From contig JACYXH010000592.1 in NCBI GenBank assembly GCA_026745465.1, positions 266,220-330,219 of the forward strand: a stretch of DNA of 64,000 bases. Reading direction: 5' to 3'. The DNA comes from Lota lota (Eukaryota; Chordata; Actinopteri; Gadiformes; Lotidae). Under the pieces are notes generated by a model. That model saw only the letters and a program-made list of their open reading frames with translations. It had not been told where the DNA came from and ran no database searches. The position numbers and the translations under genes were made by a program. Of the stretch, positions 1-13,465 are shown in pieces. The stretch's first letter is position 1, and every line of letters begins with the position of its first letter.

Positions 1-2791
1 ACAGAAATATTTAGGGCTGACACATTCTGGTCGGTGTGTCGATTGGTTGGTCGATATACACTTGTCCGACCAAATTCGAATTGGTAAGACAATCGCTGGT
101 GTTCCTTTCATAAGGAGAAAAGCACTTAATCCGTTATTTTCCTGCTCATTGGCGGGGGGGAGGGGGTCAGTAACGCAGTTAGGTCCACTTTCTTTTTGGA
201 TACCCGCTATGCTTCTTTGAATTAGGCACTTTATTCCGTTTTGGAGAGTTAAAAAAAGTTAAAAGTTAAATAACCCGTTGTACTGATATTATGGTGTTCC
301 ACTTAATTATGTTCAGCTTTACAACCGTTTTGAGCTTATTTGTGATTAAAAAACCAAACCTTTCTGTTAAAGTTAAAATTTTTCTCATATTGAGCTGGTT
401 TGTTTAATACATTTACATTTTAAAAATGGACTTGCATTATGTATTTAAGAGTAAAAGCTTGAAGTTATTTAAGCTATTTTGTGTTTTTGAGATCACACCC
501 ATAGGCGTGACTCTTTGTTTGGAAATCACACGGTGCTGTCTGGAACAAAAGTGGAGGGTCCTGTTTAAGTAGGGATTCACAGAGTATATGTGGACACCTA
601 TTGTTATTCTAGGGTTTATTTGTTATTACATTGGATTGGTAACACTTATAGCTCAGCCCCTGATTGCTCAAAGGTTCTCAAATTAGTCAAAGACATGTAT
701 TCCCGGTAAGCAGGTCTCCCAAATGTTTGCCACAACTTTGCCCATAGGGGGCGCTATAATATGCTCAGCCCCCCCCCACCCACCCACCCACCCAGATGGA
801 GGAAAATGCCAAGCTAAGCAGCTTGTGAAGTAATATTTCGATAAATGTATAAAGGCCTTGTTGATAAGAAGGACTATTAAAAACGGCATTAACCCTGCCT
901 TGGGTTATTACGACGTGTGTGTTTTTCTATCCTTCTTGGATTTGAGATCAAAAGCAAGGAATCGGCCACGTTGGGATTACGTTGCATAACGTGCCCTGGG
1001 AGCACTGCGGTATAAACACTGTGCTATTAACAGTCTGGAGACTCCGGTGGAAAGTATGAAGTTGGATGTCAACCTTTGCCGTGGCCAGACGCGGCTGGCG
1101 TTGCCAAAACCACGAGGCTGTTTTGGTTTATGGAGAACTGTATACTGCGTTGTTGCTCCCCTGCTTGGACCATGATTGATTACAGCTTTGTAAACGCAGC
1201 GGCTTGGATTGAAGTAGGTGATAAATTCTCTCTCTCTACTACTGTACAACTCTTCAGTCAACTCTCAATATGGCTGTCCTGATAGTTAGCTGGAGGAACT
1301 GAATAACTTCTTAAACGGTAACGGCAAGGTGTGATAGTGTATGATCTGTCTCGGTCTCTCTGTCTGTGTCTGTCTGTCTTAATTAATATCAATATCATAT
1401 CTCCAATTGTCTTCTTCAACTGTCTGACAAGATCAGTGATTAAACGTCTCCTTACTTGGTGTGCTATTTGTTTTGATGTTGGTCACATTGTGATCTGTAT
1501 TGGTCTGCTTACACTCTTAAACTGCATCTACTGAAAATTCCATTTATTAACAAACAAATACTAGATGATTACATCAATGCAAAGCTTTGTGCAGAGTTTT
1601 GATGAAAGACCGCATTACCTGTTTATTTTTTAAACATCCTAAGATTCACTTATGATCTACGTCAATGACATTCGTTAAAATATTCCAGTTTTGCAGTCAC
1701 ACACAGTTCAAGGCTAGCATGTCTGAAAGCCCAAAGAATACAACCCAAAGGATTATACATTAACATGAAACATCATGCACCATCCATATACAAATAAATA
1801 TCCTTCTCATTCATCAAGTCGCAGTAGATTCTTGCCTTTGTGCACTGCATTGTGTGAAGTGTTGCAATAATGGCAATAAACTATAAATAAATAACTCAGT
1901 TGGGGAATGAAACGAGAGGAAGAATGAGAGCTCCAGGTGTCCAATCCAAGCCCGAGATTAGAATAATCTCAGGCTAGATGTTCCCTTTACCTCCGCCCTG
2001 CCTGGCTTAACCTGGTGCTAGTCCAACCACAGGCCTCTTTTCCATGCTGTGCTTAATGCCATACATGCACAGTATGGGGCATTTTAGTGTGTATGTATAA
2101 ATAGGGTAACTCTCCAACATGGTAAAACAATTTTCTTAATGTATATGATTCCTCTTAAACTGCCCACTCTGGATAAAATGATTTTTCATGACCAAAAAAG
2201 GGCAGGTCTTTAGACCTGGGCAACATCGGAAAAGGAACCCCTAATTCACACCAGAACCGCCACGTAAGTGCAGCACAAGTGTAGGCTGCCATGTCCATCG
2301 ACGTTTCAATTCAAACCGACTCCGTGAGATGTTGTAGTCTGTTGTGGACGCGCGTGACATCAAGCAACGCTGTCCGCTATGCTTGTGTGGCGGTTTTGGT
2401 GGGAATTTGCTGTGAACCTCCTTAGATGGGTGAAGAGTTATGGTGATAAATGAAAGGAACAACTTTAAAGGGTGGCTATTTTAACAACAGGTGTGATGCT
2501 GACTAGCCATGTATGATTGATGCATCAGCCTACCATTTGGTTCAGTCCTGGTCGGCTGCTAGGTTGATCCAGCCCGCATACATCTGGTAGGACACTCGCT
2601 TGTGTCACTATAGGTTATCACTATAGTCACTAAAAGATAAAGGCTTTTATTTTCTCCGAGTTGAAGCAGGCTCAATCCTAGACAAGAACGATTTGACAAA
2701 GGAGTGATTGTTGCCCTTCCCTCACAACACACTTTCCCTCGTCCTGATGAGGTCACTGCCATTGATTAACTGTTCTCGGTATGGGCCCCAG

Positions 2792-2847
<56 letters not shown>

Positions 2848-4589
2848 GTCTGGCATGGTCCCTTCCTCTGGCGTGGACGGGGGAACAGCCGTCGTAGGCC
2901 AGGAGGTTGTGCGTCACCCTGGAGGAAGCTGTCCCTTTTAGCCTGTCCAGAGTACACTGCATGTTGGCAACGACACAGGAGTATCTGTTACATTCCCACA
3001 GTGTATGAAAAGACACTTTTTTGTGGATTTTTGGTCAACTCATTCACTTCACTGTCCCCTCGGTAGTGCGTGGATGGAACCTGCTGGCTGTATTCAGTGT
3101 TACGGTTTTCCGTTTGTCTGTTGAGCGACCTGTCGAGTGTCAGTTCCCTTAGATTACTCTCTTTTTCTTTTTTATCCTCGTTAAGACTTTTTTGTTAAAC
3201 ACCCGGGAGAAAAACTCCAAGGGGCCGAGATTAGAATTACAATGTTGTCATAATCTAGGCATGCGTGTCATTTTCCGTTTATTACAGCATTACATCATTA
3301 GTTGCTGGGGGGGGAGAAACTGTCACAACTTTAGGAATTCGCTGGTCTCCATGGAGAGTTTCATGATCTTAACCAGAATGTTTTAACGTCAATATAAGAG
3401 CGACGTGTTCAAGTTTATTATTTTCTTCATGTCGGTTTATAATAATAGTCGCCTTTCAAAGAAGTAGCCCGACACAGGCAAACCCCAGGGAGGGGTGTAG
3501 ATGATGACGACAGGAGAGTTATGTTATTCATTAAGGATATTTAATCATTTTTAGTCTGCTTTGGAATTAGTTTTATTTGAACACAGTAACCTTTTACTTC
3601 AATGAAAATGGTAGCGGTAACGTTCACTAATGGTGTTTACTTTGCAAATATGGCATCCAGGATCCGACTGGCTGAAGCTCATCCAATCGGCTGCAAAGTA
3701 AGGATGACTGAAGAAGCCCCTCAACAAACACTGCTGACGGCAGTCTTTCCAGACCTAATAAGAGAAGCGAGCTTTATTCATGGGATACAAACTGCTTTTA
3801 CATTTAAAAACACAAAATATACATGACTAAAAATGATGATTCAATAACCCTAACTTAACTATGCTAAAACCTACTAACAAAAAACAAGTTCATACAGCAT
3901 CATGCAATGCTGTCATCAGTTTTTCCCCTCCCTTTTTTCATTCTCGGTTACCTAGGAAAATTGTAAACCTGTTGAGTCGCAAGCATGATCCAGCAGTATC
4001 TAATCCCTCTGTCGGTTAGATCCAGACCACACCCCCTCAGTTGGCAGCTCCTCCTCCCTGCATTGTGAACCCACTTTCCCTGCCTGTCTGTCCTCTTTTC
4101 CCCCCACCCAACAACCAGAGTCCTGCTGAGGCCTCTGGAGGCTCTTTTGTCTGCTGTAAACTTGGGTGGCGGTAGTGTTGACTGGGTGGTTGGCATATGG
4201 GAACCCTGGGCACTGAACCCAGAGCCAGGTTTAACACACACACACACACACACACGCACGCACGCACCACACACACAGCCTCCCGCCCTGCAATAATTGC
4301 TGACAGGCGTGGGTCGGGGGGGGGTTCTTGCGTCAGTAAGTCGTCATGAAGAGTGACTCCCCTCCCAGGGATGCAAACACGGAGAGGGAGGGAGGGAGGG
4401 AGACAGAGTGTGGGAGGCCATCTGTTCCTGGACCCGTCCTTTAGCTCGTTTATAGCCCTCTAGGACCTGTATAAGAGTTGGTCAGTGTTGGTGTTAGTGC
4501 AGGTATGGGTGGTAGGGCTGGAGTTCAAACGACGCCGCTGGGTATGACCTTAAACTCGTTTTCACTCGCATCTCGTTTTCACACACATG
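1..4589. other. Non-coding DNA upstream of (or in the first intron of) hdac4
   Basis: No exon, promoter or RNA gene can be supported. The sequence is AT-rich with a C/CCCA tract at 770-795, a (TG)n array at 2793-2843 and a CA/CGCA cluster at 4230-4276. Open frames here are short and lack splice-consistent homology. Confidence 0.6.
2793..2843. repeat. (TG)n microsatellite
   Basis: Uninterrupted TG dinucleotides, about 25 units. Confidence 0.98.
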
Positions 4590-4599
4590 GTTGCTATTT

Positions 4600-4765
4600 T
4601 AGTCATGTCGCGGACGCTTTTATCCTAAGCAACTCCATTCAGACACATGCCGTTAAGGAGCAGGTATGGTTTGTGAATCGTGCTCTGGGAATGCAGACAT
4701 GCGAGCGGTTTTGGGCTGGGAGTCCCAACAGCCTAACCACTAGACTACCCTACCCCTATCCGGGG
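4600..4765 (-). mobile_element. tRNA-derived SINE, minus orientation
   Basis: The reverse complement begins with a Pol III A-box-like TAGTCTAGTGGTTAGG (from about 4755 downward) and ends at about 4601 with GCTTAGGATAAAAGCGTC, the V-SINE/LINE-type fish tail. It is about 165 bp long and diverged. Confidence 0.72.
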
Positions 4766-7700
4766 GAGTTTTTACATACTATAGCTTTTCTATCCCGGTA
4801 GTGGAGCCATTGCTTCAATGTAGCAGTGTGCTAGGAAGCCAGAACTTCCTGACTGGGGACCTGTCGTTTCCTTTTCTTTTTTTTCTTTTTTTTTACTGTT
4901 ATTTGGTACTACTGTTATTTAGTTTGCATGGTTGGGGATGCCGGACATCCAAGCATTTCATGTCCATTAATGACTTCCACCCGTTCTCTAATGTGCATAT
5001 GACAAATGGACTTGAAGGTCCACTTTTGACCAAACCTCTCTGCTCTTGTGGCCCCAGCAGCACCAGGTTGTAGAACAGCATTGCGGTGGGGTTGGGGGTC
5101 TTTTGAAGATAAACAAAGAAAGTGACAGTTCCTTAGCGTTGCTTATTCCTCTCCAGACTCCTCATTCACGGCAGATGGTTCTGAATTATTCATGTCACGT
5201 TTTCATTCTTTTTTCTTTTTTTTGGAAGTGTACGATGGCGTTCACAATTTATCAGAGGAATTGTTCCTTATTGTAGATGAGTGGAAAGGCATTGAGGGCT
5301 TAATGAAGGGGGTACAGGCTTTACAAAAGAGAGTACAGTGTAAATAACTGATGCCAAACCAGACTCGGATAATCTCTCTATTTCCGAGTATAGCTGAGAC
5401 CACGAGAGGTTTGGCAGACTTGGTGTTGTAGTCACAGCTCCTCCTCCTGAATGTTCAAGAGAGCTTGAATTTGAACACATTTCTCTTTCATTGTTATTTA
5501 TACTATTGGCGGACAGAAATATCTCCTATTATTTAAAACGGCTGAATGCAAAGCAGCATAAACTAATCATATTGGTGAAATTAAAGGTAACTACACGATC
5601 AAATATAAACCCTGAATTGTATCTTTGATAATAAGAGAGTTGGAGAAAAAGATGTTAAAGGAATGGATGGTTAGAAATCGATTTTAAATACACGGTTATT
5701 ATTTTGATACAGAGATTTGTTGCTGTTGTTTGCTTTTTGCTCTGAAAGTTTCACTATTTACTTAAGTTATGTATTTAATGTATTGAATGTATTGAATCAG
5801 TAAGTCGATTATTTTATCCGAACAACCGTGTCACAACACCGCCCGTTCTGAAGAGGAAATCAGGGGGCAAAGTTCAAAGTAGAGACACTGCAAACAAGTT
5901 GTGACACAACAGTGGTGTCGAGGTGTAAAATGGCAGGAGAATAGGCTCTCCGGCTGTCGGCACTTCAGCCTGGCGGATATGGAAAGTCAAGAGCAGGTTT
6001 ACAACCAACACGATTGTCAGCGGGGTTTGAAACCTGGGGATCGCAACCCAACAGAGCCTGACTTCCATGTGTTTGCCCAGGAAGACCACTTCCTACCATG
6101 GGCCTACCACGATCCTCCATTGCCTCTAACAACAATCTCTCTTGATTGTACAACAAGAATGATATACTTTTGGAACAGCCAGATTTGCGTAGCCGCTTAT
6201 CAATATTATGCAAAACACACCTGCATCACATGTCCTCTGTTGACCTCAATGCCAGCAGCCAGTGGTTAGCTTCTGAAGAAGTCTGGCTGCTCCCATTCAA
6301 CTAGGAGAGTTCCTTAATTCTCGGCTGTACTCTTCCGTCATCTCTTTCCCTGCATGTCTCACCTCTAATCACCGTCCGCAGTAGCAGCAGTAGAGGCTCA
6401 CTGTGGGCGCTATCAGAAGCTGCAGTAGTGGATTAGCAGCAACTGGCTAGCGTCTGGACCAGGCCTCTAGAAAGGCCATGCGTAATCTTCAAAGGGAAAG
6501 ATTAAGTCTTGCTGATGATGCATCATTTACAGAGTTCCTCTTGAGGGTGATAATTGATATGTTTCAGTCTCCGTGCTTCCAGAGCTGGCAGTGAAGAAGA
6601 TTTGAAGTCAGGGCCAAGACAGGAGGAGTTCCAGTACGGAGTCGGACACTTCTTACTAATCAGGGAGAGGGAGAGAACAGAGGAAGTTCTGCAGAGTAAT
6701 CTAGTTTCCTTTGAATGTCTGAATGTGCTTCATTTGCCAGGCTATCACTCGCCTCGCTCCACATTGGAGCGAGGCGCTCCTTAATTGTCCAGAAGGATAC
6801 AAAAGCAGCACCTCGAGGCAGGTCGGATGTAATGGAAGTACGATTATTTTCTTTCACCCTGGGTACTGTTATTTTTACCCAATGGGATGATGGGGGTTGA
6901 AGGCAAAAACAAGGGGTGTGAATAGACGTAATGCTTTTCAGAACTATGAACGCCACCGCACAGTAAAGTGATTACCTTCTCATTACGCTTTCACTGCAGT
7001 ATTCTGCATTATTCCATGAAAGTAATCTTATTGGCAGATGAAACAATTGCAATTATGCATTTAGCAATGAAGACCGGCTTGCAGGAAGCGAGTGTACAAT
7101 TGAGTTAGGCCGTTTGTGCTGAAAATGATGTGGGCTTTCCTCTCAATTAGACCCAGATCCACTAATGTTTTTACCCACTAATGCATTTCCATAATTTACC
7201 ATTTGTCTCCTTAGTACATTCAGTAACTAAGGGAGACGAACATAACAAAATGATTCCAATGATTGACAGATGACTTATGGCATTTGCCTATTGGATGTTT
7301 AGTCATCTGTCCTGTCAGTGTGTCTGTGATGGAGTCTGTTTCAGCTTATGCTGTTGTAATTCTCACATGTGATGCCTGTACAGGAAACACGTGAGTTTAC
7401 CTCTCTGTGGGATACTTCCTGCCCAGGCTGCCCTGTAACTGCAGTTCAACAGCCATGCCAGAGGTTCCGAGTTAGTGTATAAACCGTACTGGTGGAGGGT
7501 GGGGGTACTGGCTTTCTACCAGCCTTTAGTTACTCGGTCTTCTCCATCTGGCGGGTGGAATAAACTGCCAGGTTTAACCAAGGGACAGCAGGGCCAGAAT
7601 GAGCTGAGTGGGTCAGGTAGGTCTCTGGTGCGTGTAATCTCACTGATTCCCTGAGCGCAAAGCACAACCAGAACCAGAAGTTTCTGTTGCACAATCCCCC

Positions 7701-8565
7701 TGCTCGGGGGCTCAGGGTCTCCCAGGAACCGATGGACTTTTCCAGGGAATAATCTGGGGCTAAGCCCCGGAACGGAAACCTCATGTTTGTTTGTTGGTTT
7801 GTTGTCGTGCACAGAACATGCATGACGTATTTCGTTTGGATTGTAACGTTGTAGTGCTCTTATGTTCCTGCGTCTCCACAGCTCAGTGTTACAACCACCC
7901 CCACCCCTACTGTTCTCCAGCTTAGTGCACCGCCAAACCATGCGCTTTGTGTTCTCTGCTTTCCCACAGAGCTATTTTAACAACCTCTCCGGTAAGGAGA
8001 TTAATTCATTTTAAATCTGCAGTTATATGCATATTATTTAATGGAAGAATTAATATTTCATACCTCATTAAAAAAATATTACTGCAGAAAAAGCAAAGCA
8101 GGAAGTCTGGTTCTCCAGTATTTACATAAATCGTACAATTTTCTATATATCTGTCGGGATTGTTTCATGGAACACAAGACGAATGAAGTCCCATTTGGCA
8201 GTGGGAATGTGAATGGCTCTGATCGGTCTGCGAAGTCCTGTGAGCAGACGGTTCCTCAGCGTTATCAACAGGTAACGCAGCCATAATTACCACTTAATCT
8301 GGCAAACTACACTTTCCAGCCAGCCAGCCGATCGCCAAAGTATTGACCATTTTAAACTGGCTACGCTCATGAATCTAATTTACACGTATGTTTTATGATG
8401 GGGCTTTATAGAACACTGGAACTGCTTTACGTCAAAAAGTATTGTAAAAGTTAGTGATCGAAAGCCATTCGCAATACATCACTCATGCACGCATGCTGGT
8501 GCACATGTTGCATTTGGAGCCCTTGTTAGGAAAGTGAACTGTGATCCAATTATAACAACGTCAAG

Positions 8566-8566
<1 letters not shown>
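4766..8566. other. Non-coding DNA; possible conserved element at 6930-7260
   Basis: No coding exon seen. 6750-6776 holds an 11-bp GC-rich perfect hairpin. 6930-7260 is free of simple repeats and rich in homeobox-like ATTA/TAAT cores, so it is a candidate conserved enhancer; that is inferred from composition only. Confidence 0.45.
6750..6776. repeat. Perfect 11-bp inverted repeat (CGCCTCGCTCC / GGAGCGAGGCG)
   Basis: The arms at 6750-6760 and 6766-6776 pair fully around a 5-base loop, acatt. It is strongly GC-rich in AT-rich surroundings. Confidence 0.9.

Positions 8567-8655
<89 letters not shown>
8567..8655. repeat. (CA)n microsatellite, 89 bp
   Basis: A pure CA run. Confidence 0.99.
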
Positions 8656-8658
<3 letters not shown>

Positions 8659-9054
8659 GACCTCAATCACTATTATGTGTCATTGGTTTGGGAGCAAAGC
8701 ATAGGCAATGCGTTGAGCCTGGACTTTGGGTATTCACAAAGCCTGAATTAAAATCAAATCTAACAGTTGTTTACTGTGTGGCCAGTGTATTTAGATATTC
8801 CTATTTCCCATACAAAGCTTTCTTAGGAGTAAATATTTAGACCTACTTTACAGTTAAGACATGCTTTGAGGGAAGTGGATGGCTTTTTGTGTGTCTGTAT
8901 GTAAACCATGTAGCCATAATTAATAATGACATGTTTAGAGTTCATATCTTCGTACCACATCGGCTATCCCCACTTACTCCAATGTGTTTTTGTGTTAGTT
9001 CGGTCAAGCCCTGTCTTTATACAAACGTGTATGGGTTTGTGTGTGCCATTCTCA

Positions 9055-9056
<2 letters not shown>

Positions 9057-9091
<35 letters not shown>
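9057..9091. repeat. (TG)n microsatellite
   Basis: About 17 TG units. Confidence 0.98.
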
Positions 9092-9094
<3 letters not shown>

Positions 9095-12000
9095 TGTGCA
9101 TGTGTATAGTTGCATGTTTGATGGCTAATGGGCTATTAAGTGTGGGAGGACATTTGGCCCTCACATGGCTGTGGTAGTGGCCCCCCATTCAGCTGGTCCC
9201 CCAATGTAGGGTGCAGTCATTCATGGGCTGTCATGCATGCTTGTTTTTTAAGTGCAAAACGCAGAGCTGGACCAATACAGGCTGAGGGACAGATGTTCAT
9301 ATGATGGTTCATGAAGCTTTTTCCCTTTTGATACTGCATAGGGTACTATGCAGCAAAAGCACAAAACTGAACCCTGTTCATTTAAGATATCGTCCATCTA
9401 GAGTTATCATGACCGCACAACTGATAAGTAGTTATTTTTGTATATTTGTACACATTCCTGTATACATCTTGTTTTTCCTTTTTAGTGTAACTACACACAT
9501 TACCCCAAGGTTTCCCCTTGGCCCCCTTACTAAAACGATAGTTATTAACGCTGCAGTGATGTATCGTGACCATTCAAACAACACGTCTGTCTTCAACTTG
9601 ATTGTCCTGGAAAACACAGCCTGGGGAAACGTAGGCGTGTAAAAGAGCACCGAGTTCATCTACGCTTGTCATCCCCCTACATTTTTAAATCATCACCCCT
9701 ATGTCAGACATTAGCATAAACCCGAGCGCCCATTTTCTTCAGCCATCAGAGGCTGTTGCCTATAAAGTAGGCCTGGAGATGAATGGAAAAGGCGCGGGCA
9801 GCACGGGTTGTAGATAAATGAGCTGGAGGGGAACGCTCTTGCATAGTTAAATAAAAAACGTAGCTCAGGGCAGTGAGGTTTCCTGAGCTTGTTTGCTGAA
9901 GTTGAATGTCAGTAACGAGCCGTCGCTCTGCGTCCTGATGAATGAATGAATGAACTGTGACAGGCCGGAGTTTGAATGAGTGGAAGCAAATGATGTTTTC
10001 TGCAGTAATTGGGTTCTGACTGTTGTTCCTGTGGCTCGACAGGTTACAATGTGTGCGAGGGAATCAACATGCTGACAAGAAACATTACCCTCTTGCTCTG
10101 TCTTTTTCCTGAGGTTAATTAAAACCAAAGAAACCTGTTGAGCCTTCCGATTGTGGCATTCAGATTGATACAAGATTAGAAAAGGGGATAACGACAATTC
10201 CCAAATTATGTCTGCTTATTGAAATGGTATACAGGCCAACTTGCTTTGGCTCCTCTTCTTCTTCTCTGGCCGCCTATTAATGTGTTCCCTGCCCGGCTCT
10301 TCAATGTGTCCATGCCTCCTCGCCTCATACTTTCTGCTGTAGCGTCTGACTCTTTTTTTTGTAAGAGTCGGTCAGTGTCTCCATGTCATCCTCCCACAAA
10401 GGCTTTTAGGGGCCCCTGGCCCCCTCTTAATATGCATCCATACAATCAGCACTTGGCATAGCAAACATTTGTACTCTCACGGAAAGTGCAGGCTAACATG
10501 CGAGGGGCTTGGTGTGAAACACGCAAGCATCATTCTTTCCCCAGCGAATGTTTACGTGACCTTATTAACACGTAATCTGCCGAGGTCGTGTGGGTGGCGT
10601 TGCAGCTGACGAAAACACGTTGGCCGCGGAAGGCAAAGCTCTGGAACCCGCTTCGCAACTTAGAAGAGTACTGGCGTGTGTTTTTCTGTTTCCTTCTAAA
10701 TTGTTATATTGTGTCGTATTGTGTTCTGTTTCCAAAAGCCAATCTGCACTCTGTGCACTTCTACACAAACTTTGATTGTATGCTTTGATTATCATCCGCC
10801 TCTATTTGGATAGAGCAGAATTGTCTAAATAGAAATGTCAATGAATACCATATTCGATAATTGTACACATGCTTGCATTTTGGTGCCAGGCCAATGTATT
10901 TTTGTTTAGCTAGCTGTATAAAGTAGTTCATATTAGTGATAGCAGGGTCTGCCATTTCCAGCGTATATGCTAATGAATGAATTGGCAAAGAAAACTATGC
11001 ATGCTGTATGGAAGAAAAATGTTCACACAAATGCATAGCAGCCTAGTCAAGTAATACAATTAGTATGTTTCATCCTTGTAACTGAGGCCTAATGAAGAGC
11101 AACATTGGAATAGGCACAAACCATTGTGCCTAGCCATTTCTGTTCAAAAGGTTTTAAAACATGATTGGGTTTCCACTTCAGTTCATGATTTTAGACTTTC
11201 AGTGCATTGCTCCTTGACAAAAATGCTTCGAGACATGCGTTGCATATCGAAATAACATCGGATTATTGTAAAAAATACCTTCCATAAATCCCAAATCTTT
11301 TTTCCCCCTATATTTCAATTTAACTGTCATATTTAGTCGTGGATATAATATCCAGTTGTTGGTATTGGTACAGATGAGCCCAGTGGGTTATAATCACCAT
11401 TAGGTTTCCACCCAGAGCTCTGGTGAGGATTAGTGTGCAGGGCACAGGAAGCTGGGTGGGTGGGTTTACTTGTGATCTATTTATGGAAACAAACACTTTC
11501 CATTATCCCCTCCATCTCTTCCTTGCTCATACATAAATTCACCACTTAAAGCTATTGGCTGGTCGCACAGAAGAGGCATTGTCTCTTTGGTGGGTTAAAA
11601 TCTGCCCATCCCAGTAGATTTATGTATGAACGCCACCATAGATTAACCAGGGCTTTAAAGCAAGCCGTTTAAGATAAGATAAGAGGGTACTAATAAATCT
11701 CAGATGGGAAATTTGGGTTTCAACTTTATTATATAAAATTATATTTATTATATAACCGTTTTTTCTGACCAAGTAATTTGATTGCACACGAGGCATTCCA
11801 TGCGTGTTGATATTGAACTTTTAGCTATGCATGTATCACTACGCTTTACAAGTGATCTAATAACCATTCATACAATTTGTGATCGTTATCTATCTTCGAT
11901 TTTAACACATTTTCGCACCGCAAAGACAAACATATTTCCACAAATACCAATAGAGTGAAATTATGAATGGCATTCAGGAGAGGACAAAGGGGAGGAAAGA

Positions 12001-12221
12001 AGCAGAAACGCTTGAGCAACGTACCGTTGGAACAAGCTGTTACCTCACTGGTTGCACAATAAATGGAAACCTACACACAAATGTACAACTGTTGTATCAA
12101 ATGAATATCCCACTCAATGTCGTCCTCTTACACTGATATTCCATATAACAGCACTCCCTCTCATGTGATAATGCGCAACTATTAAGTCGTTTTGCAATTT
12201 ACAATGACACTTATTTTGATG

Positions 12222-12341
12222 CATGCCATTAAAAAGCAGGTAGGTTGTTGGGCATCTTGCACCATTGGGGTTCAAACCCAGAACCTTTTCGGCTGGGAGT
12301 CCAACATCCTAACCTCTAGAGACTATCCTATACCCCTAGTT
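12222..12341 (-). mobile_element. SINE fragment, minus orientation
   Basis: Shares CATGCC(A/G)TTAA(A/G)(A/G)AGCAGGTA and the reversed tRNA head (GGCTGGGAGTCC... CCTAACC.CTAGAGACTA) with the 4600-4765 element. GGGGTTCAAACCC is the reversed B box. It is truncated at the tail. Confidence 0.65.
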
Positions 12342-13377
12342 GGTTGAAGTTACCTTCTAAGCCGATGTCGTCACGCATGATCTGCCCATATGATGCTATG
12401 AGCTTAGCATCACGTCCAGGGGATCAGGACAGCTATCTAATGAAGCAAAAGCCCTGTGATGAGGCTGACAATGGGCGCTGGATTATATTGCTGCTGGTGT
12501 TGTGTAATAACCGCTACTACGCTGCCCTGATAGCCTGCTGTCTTACTGCGTTGTTTGGTGTTTGCTTTAGTCGCTGCTCTAAAGGCACTGTTATCTTCCA
12601 TCTGTGTCCACCAGAGTAGGTTTTCTTTAGCTTCAAAAGGCAACCATCAAGAACAAGTCAGGCAAACATGGATCAGTTTTTGGTTGGCAAAAAGGATCAA
12701 ATAATTCAATAATAAAATGATGATTGGATGTGTAACCACTTACTATATCATATGGTTTGTTGGTCAAAAACACTGCAACTTCATTACCCTAAAAACTGTT
12801 TCGAAATCATGTCCAAACATCCCAGCATCCTCCAGCAAAGCGTATGGTGACCAACAGAGGTTAAGCTGTACTGGTTAATAGGCCTCTGATGATTAGGGGA
12901 GTAATTGTAATTGTATTGTCATTACTTGGAGGATATAGGAACACATAGATATATATTGTAGTAGAGATTATACCATGTTATCCCTTGCTGTTAGCATGGT
13001 GGAGACAGAGGGTGGCTAAACGCAGTGGGTAACGCTCTGTTTAGCATCTCAAGCCTATCTACAGTGCCTGCATGGCTTTTGGTTCAAGGAAGCTATCAGT
13101 TGCTTAGCTTGGCCAAACAACCATTCCTTTTGGTGCACAGTGTGACTATGAACGGTAGGATTAGTAAAGTAGGAGTTTCCTTAGCAGCGTGTTGATGGAC
13201 TGCTCAGACAGAGAGAGGGATGAGGTCAGGGTGGGCTAAGGCCTTTTGCCAGCCAAGCAACAATAAACAAACAAAATATTCTGAGCTTGTTTGAGCATGT
13301 GGTTGGTTAGGGTGCATCCTTGGTTATTTTACTATAATTGCAATTAGAGGCGGTTAATTGGTTTACAGATTGATCCA

Positions 13378-13379
<2 letters not shown>

Positions 13380-13463
<84 letters not shown>
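13380..13463. repeat. (TG)n microsatellite, about 84 bp
   Basis: A pure TG run. Confidence 0.99.

Positions 13464-13465
<2 letters not shown>

Larger units (their letters stand above)
8656..13379. other. Non-coding DNA, low in simple repeats from 9.7 to 12.2 kb
   Basis: It contains a (TG)n array at 9057-9091 and a SINE fragment near 12222-12341. 10.8-12.2 kb is AT-rich and nearly microsatellite-free, unlike the rest of the window. No exon recognised. Confidence 0.5.

Noticed and set aside
7516..7941. 141-codon open frame on the minus strand
   Set aside because: No recognisable domain; composition looks like ordinary intergenic DNA.
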